Part shown: piece by piece, positions 47,028 to 55,400 of the stretch
Numbering within the stretch: the first letter of the stretch is position 1
Layout: each line of letters starts with the position of its first letter
Assembly: GCA_019359375.1 (NCBI GenBank)
Contig: JAHHHL010000006.1
Coordinates: 1-64,000 of the forward strand
Reading direction: 5' to 3'
DNA length: 64,000 nucleotides
Source: Lyngbya sp. HA4199-MV5
GTDB lineage: Bacteria > Cyanobacteriota > Cyanobacteriia > Leptolyngbyales > Leptolyngbyaceae
The notes under the pieces: model-generated
Databases searched by the model: none
What the model was told of the DNA's origin: nothing
The model's input: the letters and a program-made list of their open reading frames with translations, nothing else
Translations under genes and position numbers: made by a program

Positions 47028-47249
47028 CAGCAATTTTCAATCAAGTGACGTACAGATCTATGCCGGGAGTCAAGGAGTCAAGGAAATACAGCCGTTTTCG
47101 TTTGCATAAGCCACATCAAAGAGTGTGAGCGTCTCGCTCACGCACGCGAGCAAGATGTGAGTGCAAAGCACTCGCTACGCGCACGCACTGTGGCTTACCC
47201 ATCTGAGCATTGCTGTAAGATGTACCTCAGCAAATTGGAAAACGCTGTA
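47028..47249 (+). repeat. Family-A element, copy 5, interrupted by a family-B insert
   Basis: Both ends of a family-A element are present (ACAGCAATTTTCA at 47028 and CAAATTGGAAAACGCTGTA ending at 47249). The centre is split at GTCAAGGAAA by a 131-base insert (47087-47217). The insert begins TACAGCCGTTTTCGTTTGC and ends CATCTGAGCATTGCTGTA. This gives direct evidence that the family-B type moves or is copied as a unit. Confidence 0.8.
47087..47217 (+). mobile_element. Family-B inverted-repeat element nested in family A
   Basis: The left end TACAGCCGTTTTCGTTTGC then TAAGCCACA is an imperfect inverted match to the right end TGTGGCTTACCC then GCTGTA. The interior contains GTGAGCGTCTCGCTCAC and GCGAGCAAGATGTGAG hairpin-like stretches. 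A 78-base relative lies at 62043-62120. Confidence 0.72.
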
Positions 47250-47836
47250 AGTGAGTTTATTTCAAGCGACAGCGTTGATTTAACCAATTGCGATCGCGAA
47301 GCCATTCATCTTCCTGGGGCAACACAACCGCATGGGATACTCTTTGTGCTGTCTGAACCCGATCTAAAAATTACCCAGCTTAGCAATAATACCGGACAGC
47401 TACTAGGCATTGAAGCAGCGGCGTTGTTGGGGCGATCGTTAACCACGTTATTAGATAACAAACAGATTGCGGCGATACATGCGTGCCTCCAGCAGGAGTT
47501 GGCTCAGCCCAATCCACTCAAGCTTGCAGTCCAGACGCAAACGGGACAGGCGGCTTTTAATGGCATTGTTCATCGCTCTACGTCCAATCATGTCATTCTG
47601 GAATTGGAGCCACTGGATCAGGAAGAAAATGGTGGGTTTCTTAGCTTTTACCAATTGACGATCGCCACACTCGATCGCATTCAGCGGTCTGCCAATTTGA
47701 ACGAACTATCGATCGACACGGCGGGACCATTTGGGTAGACTCGACCTTCGGTGAAGGGAGCACGTTTTATTTCACCCTACCCAGTCCAGAAACGGCCAAC
47801 CCTGGGAATACTAACGGTGCAAAGAGGAGTGATTGA
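47220..47836 (+). pseudogene. Collapsed phytochrome-type histidine kinase gene
   Basis: Residues from ATG 47220 read MYLSKLENAVSEF then VDLTNCDREAIHLPGATQPHGIL. This is the N-terminal PAS domain of bacteriophytochromes, including the Cys position that binds bilin in that group. The frame continues through the PAS domain to about 47705 and stops at 47738. From about 47711, in another frame, the sequence reads [24 protein letters not shown] and stops at 47836. This is the end of a histidine-kinase ATPase domain. The GAF, PHY, HisKA and most of the HATPase are missing, so a large deletion with a frameshift joined the two ends near CGATCGACAC. The start codon lies inside the right end of the family-A repeat. 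Confidence 0.82.
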
Positions 47837-47839
47837 GTC

Positions 47840-48328
47840 ATGCTACTGTCATCTGTGCCCTTTTTACGGCATAACTCCGACCAGCGGTTGGTAATTTTGG
47901 TGGTGGAAGATAGCGATCATGACTTTGTGGCTCTCACGCGCAGTTTGAAACAGTGTGCGTTTACCCAGCCGCTTTATCGAGTCAGCAATGGCGAAGAGGC
48001 GCTGGACTATCTCCATCGACGGGGAGACTATGGTGATCCGATCGCGGCTCCGCGTCCCACACTGATCCTGGTGGATCTCAACCTGCCTGGGATGGATGGA
48101 CGGGAAGTGATTCGCCAGGTGAAGCAGGATGATGCGCTCAAACACATTCCAGTCATTGCCTTGACCAGCTCTGCGAACGCCAAAGATATTGAGCTATGTT
48201 ACCGCTATGGCGCGAATAGCTATATGTTGAAACCGATTGGCGTTGAGCTGTTTCAAGCTAACGTCCGCACCCTCTTGCAATACTGGTTCCATTCCAGCGT
48301 CTTACCTGAAAATGAGCCACCCCTATGA
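47840..48328 (+). CDS. Rcp1-like response regulator
   Basis: The 162-residue protein is a stand-alone receiver of the phytochrome-partner type. It has VVEDSDHD, a longer loop EEALDYLHRRGDYGDP, phosphoacceptor Asp79 (LVDLNLPGMDG), LTSSANAKD and a C-terminal extension (YMLKPIGVELFQ). Rcp1-type regulators follow phytochrome genes in cyanobacteria, matching the phytochrome remnant upstream by four bases. Its original kinase is gone, so it may now take phosphate from another kinase. The stop overlaps the next start as ATGA. Confidence 0.92.
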   Translation: MLLSSVPFLRHNSDQRLVILVVEDSDHDFVALTRSLKQCAFTQPLYRVSNGEEALDYLHRRGDYGDPIAAPRPTLILVDLNLPGMDGREVIRQVKQDDALKHIPVIALTSSANAKDIELCYRYGANSYMLKPIGVELFQANVRTLLQYWFHSSVLPENEPPL

Positions 48329-51300
48329 CGGACGCATTGACCATTCTGATTGTGGATGACTCGGTAACAGACAAATCGGTGTATCGCCGTTTTCTGGAGC
48401 GAGATTCACGCCACACATATCATTTCCTGGAAGCTGGAACTGGAGAAAGGGCGCTGGAGCTGTATCAACAAGCAATGCCCGATCTGGTACTGCTGGATTA
48501 TGCCTTGCCCGATAGCGATGGGTTAGAAATCCTGGAGCAGATGAAACGCGTTAGCCGCTACGATCAGCTTCCGATCGTGATGCTGACGGGGCAGGGCGAT
48601 GAGACGCTTGCCGTGCAAGTGATCAAAAATGGGGCACAAGAATATCTGGTAAAGGGCAAACTGACCGCAGACGTGTTGTGCCGAACGGTGCAAAATGTAG
48701 TGGTGCGAACGCGATTGGCGCAACAGCTAGCCCAACAACAGGAACAACAGCGCCTGGTAAATGCGATCGCCCTCCATATCCGGCAGTCGCTCCAGCTACA
48801 GGATATTCTCAACACGACGGTTCATGATGTCTGTGCCTTTTTGAACGTCGATCGGGTCGTCGTCTACCAGTTTGCGCCTGACATGAGCGGTACCATCACC
48901 GCTGAATTTGTGCTGCCAGGGTGGTCGTCTTGTCTTGATGTACACATTGACGATACTTGCTTTCGCGCCAACTCCGGCAGCGAATACCGTTACGGCAACA
49001 GTCGAGCGATCGCCGACATCCATCAAGCTGGACTCACCGACTGCCACATCAAGCTACTAGAGCGCTTTCAGGTCAAAGCAAACTTGGTTGTACCGATCTT
49101 GTTGGAGAGAGAGGAGAGAGGGGAGAGGGGAGAGGTGTCAGAAGCAGGGGAGGCAGAGGAGGCAGAAGGCAGAGGGCAGGAGGCAGAAGGCAGAGAACAG
49201 AAGACAACTTCAATCCAGAACTCTCATCCCTCATCCCTCATCCCACCGCAAAGCGGAAGCAAGCTACATCCCTCATCCCTCACTCAAAACTCTCACCCCA
49301 CTGCCCACTGCCCACTCCCCACTCCCTCACCCCACCTCTGGGGCTTACTCATCGCGCACCAATGCTCGACCACACGCCAATGGCTTCCAACTGAGTTGGG
49401 ATTGATGGAGCAATTGTCGGTGCAACTGGCGATCGCCATTCGGCAGGCAGAGCTTTACCGAAGCCTGGAAAATCGAGTCGCAGAGCGTACCGTGGAGTTG
49501 CAACAAACCAACGATCGCCTGCAAATTGAATTGCTGGTACGGGAACAGGCAACACGGGCACTGCGCGCGAGTGAAGAGCAGTTTCAGGCTTTTATGGATC
49601 ACAACCCCGCTCCCAGTTGGATCACCGATGGCAAGGGACGACTGCTCTATACCAACCGCACCTACCTTCGCGCCTTTCAGCTACCAGGGGGCGATCCCAT
49701 TGGCAAAACGGTCTTTGAACTGTTTCCAGCCGAGGTTGCCCAGCAGTTTTTTGACACCATTCGCACCGTTGTTGACACCAATCAGGTGGTGGAATCGATC
49801 GAAATGGTTCCTCTGCGGGATGGTACGATCGCCGATTTCTTGGTGTACAAATTTCCCATGCGTAGCTCAACGGGTCAACGTCTGGTCAGCGGGATTGCCG
49901 TCGATATCACCGAACGCCGACGAGCAGAAACCGCTTTGCAGGAAAGTGAAGCCCGCTACCGTGCGATTGTCGAAGACCAGACCGAACTAATTACGCGGTT
50001 TCTGCCCGACGGCACTATCCAGTTTGTCAATGATGCCTACTGTCGCTATTTTGGCGTTCACGAGGATGACATCATTGGTCATAGTTACACCCCCTTTGTG
50101 GCTGAAGCCGATCGGGAGCGGGTCACTCAACTGGTGCAGTCCATGAATGCTGAGAATCCCAGTGTTGTGATCGAAAATCAGGTGGTCAATGCTCAAGGAG
50201 AGAAGCGCTGGACTCAGTGGGCAAACCGGATGTTGTTTGACTCGCAGGGAAACTTTCTGGAATATCAGTCTGTAGGGCGCGATGTCACAGAGCTAAAACA
50301 GGCAGAACAAGCCATCCATGAGAGTGAGGAACGGTTACAACTGGCATTAGAAGCCTCTGGCGATGGCTTGTGGGATTGGAACATTGCAGCCGATAAAATC
50401 TACCTTAGCCCCCGCTGGCTAGAGATGCTAGGCTACACCGCTGACGAATTGCCTCAGAACTTTGATACCTGGGAACAACTGATGCACCCAGATGATGCCG
50501 CGTTGATGAAAAACATCTTAAACGCACATCTGCACGATAGCTCGGTGCCCTACGCGTTTGATTATCGGCTGCGAACCAAAGCGGGCGACTGGAAGTGGAT
50601 TGCTGATTATGGGAAAGTGGTCGCCCGTGATGCTAACGGCAAGCCTCTGCGCATGACAGGTACTCATCGAGATATCAGCGATCGCAAACGAGCTGAACTC
50701 GAACTGCAACGCGCCAAAGAAGTCGCAGAGATCGCAAACCAGACGAAAAGCGTCTTCCTGGCAAACATGAGCCATGAACTGCGAACCCCACTCAACGTGA
50801 TTTTGGGCTTTACCCAGGTCATGAGCCACGACACCGCCCTATCCGCCGAACAGCAGGAAAACCTGCATACCATCCACCGCAGCGGCGATCACCTGCTCAA
50901 CCTGATCAATGATATTCTCGACCTCTCCAAAATTGAAGCCGGACGCATCACCCTCGAAGAAAGCAGCGTTGATCTTTCTGCCCTGCTTCACTCCCTCCAG
51001 GATATGTTTCGCCAGCGCACCGAAATCAAAGGCTTGCAGTTTCACCTCGATCTTGCTCCCGATCTCCCTGCCTACGTCACCACCGACTCCAACAAACTAC
51101 GCCAGGTGTTGATTAACCTGATCGGCAACGCCATTAAGTTCACTGATGAAGGCAGCGTGACGCTGCGAGCTAGAGTGGGGAATGGGGAATGGGACAGGAG
51201 GCAGGAGGCAGAAGGCAGAGGGCAGGAGACAGGAGAAGACACAGGGACACGGAGACGCGGGAACACGGAGAAGTCTGATCAAATTCTCACCCCACACCCC

Positions 51301-52290
51301 ACACCCCACACCCCACACGCCATCCCCCACTCCCTAATCCCTACTCCCTACTCCCTACTCTTCGCCGTCGAAGACACTGGCATTGGCATTGCCTCGGATG
51401 ATACGACTAAAATTTTTGATGCCTTTACCCAAACGCATACATCCAGAGCAACGTTAGAGGGCACAGGGCTGGGGTTAACGATCAGCCGGAAGTTTGTGCA
51501 GTTGATGGGTGGGCAGATTACGGTTACAAGCGCGATCGGGCAAGGCAGCACGTTTCAAATTGAGCTTCCTGTAGAGGTGGCAAAAGCAAATGATGTTCCC
51601 TCCACCCCCGTTCAGCGACGGGTCATTGGACTGGTACCGGGTCAGCCTGCCTATCGGATTCTGGTCGTCGATGATCAGCTTGAAAACCGTCAGTTGCTTG
51701 TGAAGCTGTTAACTCAAGTGGGGTTAGAAGTCCGGGAAGCCAGCGGCGGCGAGCAAGCGGTTCAGGTCTGGCAACAGTGGCATCCCCATCTGATCTGGAT
51801 GGATATTCGGATGCCAGGAGTGGATGGCTATGAAGCGACTCAAGAAATTCGCGCCAATCCTGATGGACAATCGCTAATCATTATTGCCCTCACCGCTCAG
51901 GCATCCAGCAGCGATCGCACCCTTGCCCTCTCCACTGGCTGTAACGACTTCCTCAGCAAGCCCTTTAAAGAAGACGAGTTGTTCGCTAAAATGGCAACCC
52001 ATTTAAATCTGCGCTATACCTATGCCAGCGAAGGCTCGCTCTCTAGAACGCCTGGAAGCCAGAGTGCCGCATCCACCCCAATGGCACTAACCGCTGAAAA
52101 CCTATCGGTCATGCCCTCTCAGTGGATCATCACGCTGCACAACGCTGCCCAAAACTGCGACGACGAAGAGATTTTGAACTTAATCCAATCCATCCCCTCT
52201 ACCCGTACAGCCCTCATCAATGGCTTGAAGCAGCTTGTGCATCATTACGACTTCAAGACACTCAAAACGCTGACTCAATCCGGTAGTTAA
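48325..52290 (+). CDS. Hybrid histidine kinase with DXCF-type cyanobacteriochrome GAF
   Basis: The 1321-residue protein has, in order: a receiver (about 5-125; LLDYALPDSDG); a GAF domain (about 150-395) split by low complexity at about 262-337; three PAS/PAC domains (about 410-785); HisKA with His817 (MSHELRTPLNVILG); HATPase (about 915-1090), split by a second low-complexity insert at about 951-1012; and a receiver with Asp1160 (MDIRMPGVDG). A C-terminal helical tail follows. The GAF contains DDTCF (Cys212) and LTDCHIKLLERF (Cys240), the two Cys motifs of DXCF cyanobacteriochromes, and ends LWGLLIAHQC. A photosensory role is therefore likely. It is translationally coupled to the Rcp1-like gene. 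Confidence 0.9.
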   Translation: MTDALTILIVDDSVTDKSVYRRFLERDSRHTYHFLEAGTGERALELYQQAMPDLVLLDYALPDSDGLEILEQMKRVSRYDQLPIVMLTGQGDETLAVQVIKNGAQEYLVKGKLTADVLCRTVQNVVVRTRLAQQLAQQQEQQRLVNAIALHIRQSLQLQDILNTTVHDVCAFLNVDRVVVYQFAPDMSGTITAEFVLPGWSSCLDVHIDDTCFRANSGSEYRYGNSRAIADIHQAGLTDCHIKLLERFQVKANLVVPILLEREERGERGEVSEAGEAEEAEGRGQEAEGREQKTTSIQNSHPSSLIPPQSGSKLHPSSLTQNSHPTAHCPLPTPSPHLWGLLIAHQCSTTRQWLPTELGLMEQLSVQLAIAIRQAELYRSLENRVAERTVELQQTNDRLQIELLVREQATRALRASEEQFQAFMDHNPAPSWITDGKGRLLYTNRTYLRAFQLPGGDPIGKTVFELFPAEVAQQFFDTIRTVVDTNQVVESIEMVPLRDGTIADFLVYKFPMRSSTGQRLVSGIAVDITERRRAETALQESEARYRAIVEDQTELITRFLPDGTIQFVNDAYCRYFGVHEDDIIGHSYTPFVAEADRERVTQLVQSMNAENPSVVIENQVVNAQGEKRWTQWANRMLFDSQGNFLEYQSVGRDVTELKQAEQAIHESEERLQLALEASGDGLWDWNIAADKIYLSPRWLEMLGYTADELPQNFDTWEQLMHPDDAALMKNILNAHLHDSSVPYAFDYRLRTKAGDWKWIADYGKVVARDANGKPLRMTGTHRDISDRKRAELELQRAKEVAEIANQTKSVFLANMSHELRTPLNVILGFTQVMSHDTALSAEQQENLHTIHRSGDHLLNLINDILDLSKIEAGRITLEESSVDLSALLHSLQDMFRQRTEIKGLQFHLDLAPDLPAYVTTDSNKLRQVLINLIGNAIKFTDEGSVTLRARVGNGEWDRRQEAEGRGQETGEDTGTRRRGNTEKSDQILTPHPTPHTPHAIPHSLIPTPYSLLFAVEDTGIGIASDDTTKIFDAFTQTHTSRATLEGTGLGLTISRKFVQLMGGQITVTSAIGQGSTFQIELPVEVAKANDVPSTPVQRRVIGLVPGQPAYRILVVDDQLENRQLLVKLLTQVGLEVREASGGEQAVQVWQQWHPHLIWMDIRMPGVDGYEATQEIRANPDGQSLIIIALTAQASSSDRTLALSTGCNDFLSKPFKEDELFAKMATHLNLRYTYASEGSLSRTPGSQSAASTPMALTAENLSVMPSQWIITLHNAAQNCDDEEILNLIQSIPSTRTALINGLKQLVHHYDFKTLKTLTQSGS
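49108..49335 (+). repeat. Low-complexity in-frame insert inside the GAF domain
   Basis: GAGAGAGGGGAGAGG, GGCAGAAGGCAGAGG and CTCATCCCTCATCCC units code for about 75 residues. They lie between VVPILL and LWGLLIAHQC, two strands of the GAF core. The frame is preserved. Confidence 0.88.
51175..51360 (+). repeat. Low-complexity in-frame insert inside the HATPase domain
   Basis: GGAGGCAGAAGGCAGAGG, ACACCCCACACCCC and CTACTCCCTACTCC units code for about 62 residues. They lie between the N-box region (LINLIGNAIKFTDEG) and the G1 box (EDTGIGIA). The frame is preserved. Confidence 0.88.
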
Positions 52291-52400
52291 CGAACGTCAG
52301 TTCAGGCTAAGAGTGCTTAGGAGATTTCTGAGGAAGCAGCCCCTACGAGATGCGGGTATAAACTTTTCTGGAAATCGCCTTATGCGGTTAGCCTTTCCTC

Positions 52401-55400
52401 TTACCACGGATTGCCAACCATTGTGAAGGCTGCCCAGTAGTAGGGGTGGGAGAGCTGGCGATCGCGAATCGCAAGACTGGCGGGTGGTAAGGGAATGCCT
52501 TCACCTGCTTCAATGCCCTGTAAACGACCGTTCTGTAGAAACACTTTGCCCGTTGCCATCGCGATTTGTGCCTGCCGGAGGGCTTCGGCTTTGATACGCG
52601 CGGTGCGGAGGTCTTTGTAGAAGCCTGTCATAAGAGCAGTGGTGGCGGCATCGCTGACGTACCACAGGCTGGCAACGGCGGTTTTCACGCCTGTTTGAAC
52701 GGCGAGCCCACCGAAACCTAGTTCAGCTTCACGATCGCCCAAGGCTGTAGCACAGGCGCTGAGTACGAGAAGTTCGATCTGCGGATCGTTCCAACCAAGC
52801 TGACGGACTTGATCGAGCCGAAGTTTGTCGTCCCAAAGCTGGATGTAGGAGTTGTCGAGTGCTCCGGGATAAAAGTCAGCGTGGGTTGCCAGATGAATGA
52901 TGCCAAAGGGCTGCTCCTTGCGGAAGGCTTTGAGGTTTTCGAGGGTGACGTTGTTGTTGAAGGCGAGCCGTCCTGACCAGAGTTGGTTGACGAGGATGGA
53001 GACTTCTACAGGCACGGCGGGTAAGGGCGGCTGATCCTGGGTGCTTTCGGAGATACCTAGCCCCAGAACTTTCACATCGCGGATGTCGCGGTAGCGCGTG
53101 TCGGTGAGATTCAGACTGGGCATGACACCAACGCTGTATTTTTCGACGAGAAACGTTTGACCGTCGTTGAGTGCTGCTACGGGCAGCGATCGCAGCCCTG
53201 CATCCATCAAAAACACGAGATTGTTGATGCCTCTGGCTTGCAAGTCGGGCGCGATCGGCGCAATGAGCCACTGATAAAGCTGTCGGCTCATGCCCATATA
53301 GGTATTGGCACGCGTTTTGCGCGGGTCAGAAACCTCAGTGCGAAATTGTTGCGCCAGGGTTAACACCTTGGTACGGGTTGCTTCGGGAAGGCGCTTGCGA
53401 ACCGCTTCGCCTTTGGCGGTAATCATTACGAGTTCAAGCTGGTCGGTGCTGCGGTCGATCGCGGCATCATCCACTTGAAGCTGTTTAGTTTGAGTCTCTT
53501 CAGCCCGATTTAGCGATGCAGGCACAAAGCTGATGTAGATAAAGGCTGGCTTAGCCCCAGTATCTTTTTCAATGCGTTGAGCGACATCTCGCGGGTCTTC
53601 ACGTTTTTTCGGGCGGGTGTCATCCAAACCAAGATAGGTCTCAAAGGTACGGGTGAAACGGTCTTCTGGGGTATCGGGAGTTAGCTCGAAGGTGGGCACC
53701 GGAGTCAGATTTGGTTTGAGATCTGGTTTGGAGCAAACTGTGAGCGCACAGGGATCTGAGATGGTAATCGTTTCTGGGGTTGAGGTTGAAGCCTGGACGT
53801 TCACCTGCACTTGTACTGGATTGGACGTGGAGACTCCATCGCTGGCTCTGAGCGTAAAGGCATTGAGCAACCCAGTCGCATCAACAGGTGGGGTGTAGAC
53901 GAGGACATCCCCTGGTATCAAGGTCGTCGAACCTGCAATGACGGGATTACCGTTACGGGTTAGGGTTGCACCAGGCGCGATCGAAGCAATGGTCAGCGTT
54001 GTTGCGTCCTGGTTGGCATCTGTGACGCTAGGGGCGATCGAGGCATAGCTAATCGTAAACGGCGTGTTTTGGGTAGCAACCGACAGAATGGTGTTGGCGC
54101 TTAACGTGGGCGGTGTGTTGAGCGCGGTCAGAGCAATGCCAGTGGCGGGTACGACGGTGATGGTGTTTGCCTGTACCGGAAAGATTCCAGAGGCGATGAC
54201 GTTGCCGCCGCCCCGATTGATTGCGCCTGCGGTGCCGTTGGTGCTGGCTGCTCCCACAACAAACGGTGCATTACTGGAACCACCATCGTGCTGAATCGCT
54301 ACTGTGCCACCTGTATTTGACCCTTGAGTGTCGATCGTGGTGCCTGCTTGGGTACCTTGCACCAACCCCGTCGCCGTAACCGCTACATTGCCCCCTACGC
54401 CCGTCGCGGGAACCAGGGCTTCGGTGCCGCGCGTGTCGATGCGTGTAAAGGTGATGTTGCTACCAGGGGCAGAACCAGCGGTCAGCGTCACGTCTCCTCC
54501 CTGATAGGCGGGGGTGCCGATCGCAAAGGTAGCGTTTGAAATGGCTGAGGCGTTGATGGTGCCAGTCAAAATGCTGCTTCCAGCTTGCAGCGTGACATTG
54601 CCACCCTGAGCGCCATAGCCATTGCCCCCTGCATAGAACGAGTTGAGATCGTTTGTAGTGATGGAGCCGCCAGCGGTCAGGCTAATGTCTCCTCCGCTTA
54701 AAGGAGTGCCAAACGAGCTACCTGTAGAGGACGTGTCGATCGTGCCCGTGGTGATGTTACCAGGAGCAGACAGAATAACCGGTCCACCATTGTCAAAGCC
54801 TGCACCGCTAGTGGTGATATTGCCCGTCGTAATATTGCCAGCAGTGGTGCGTAGAATGAGCGCTCGGCTCGTCGTCAGCAAACCCGAATCGGGATCACCC
54901 GTTGCAGTAGCATCTGCGCCCGTAATGACGATCGGTCCTGTAAAGGTAATATCGCCGCCTGCCTGCACTTTGAGGGCAACCCCTGTGTAAGCACCAAACG
55001 TAAACGCTCCAGCCACGGTAAAAATTGGGTCGTAAAGGCTGGTGAAGTTGCCTGGGCCACCTGATAAGGTCTGTACCGTCAAATTGCCGCCGTTGGTAAA
55101 ATGCGAATCACCCGAAATGACACCATCGCTGATCAAGCTCAGATCACCGCCACTCTGAAAGGGTGCCGTTTGCAAATGGTTGAGTGCCAGAATATCGATG
55201 CCCCGATCGCCCTGAATGGTCAGCTTTCCGCCTGCGTTTGCCGTAAACGGATTGGCAACACTATCGCGGATAAACACCGTATCGCGTGCCAGTAAATTCA
55301 AGTCGCCTGTCGTTTGTAGCTGGCTTTCGACCAGCGTGAGGTTGCGACTGGCATACAGGGTGGCTGTTTGAGCTGTAGCGGTGCGAACGACCCCATCACC

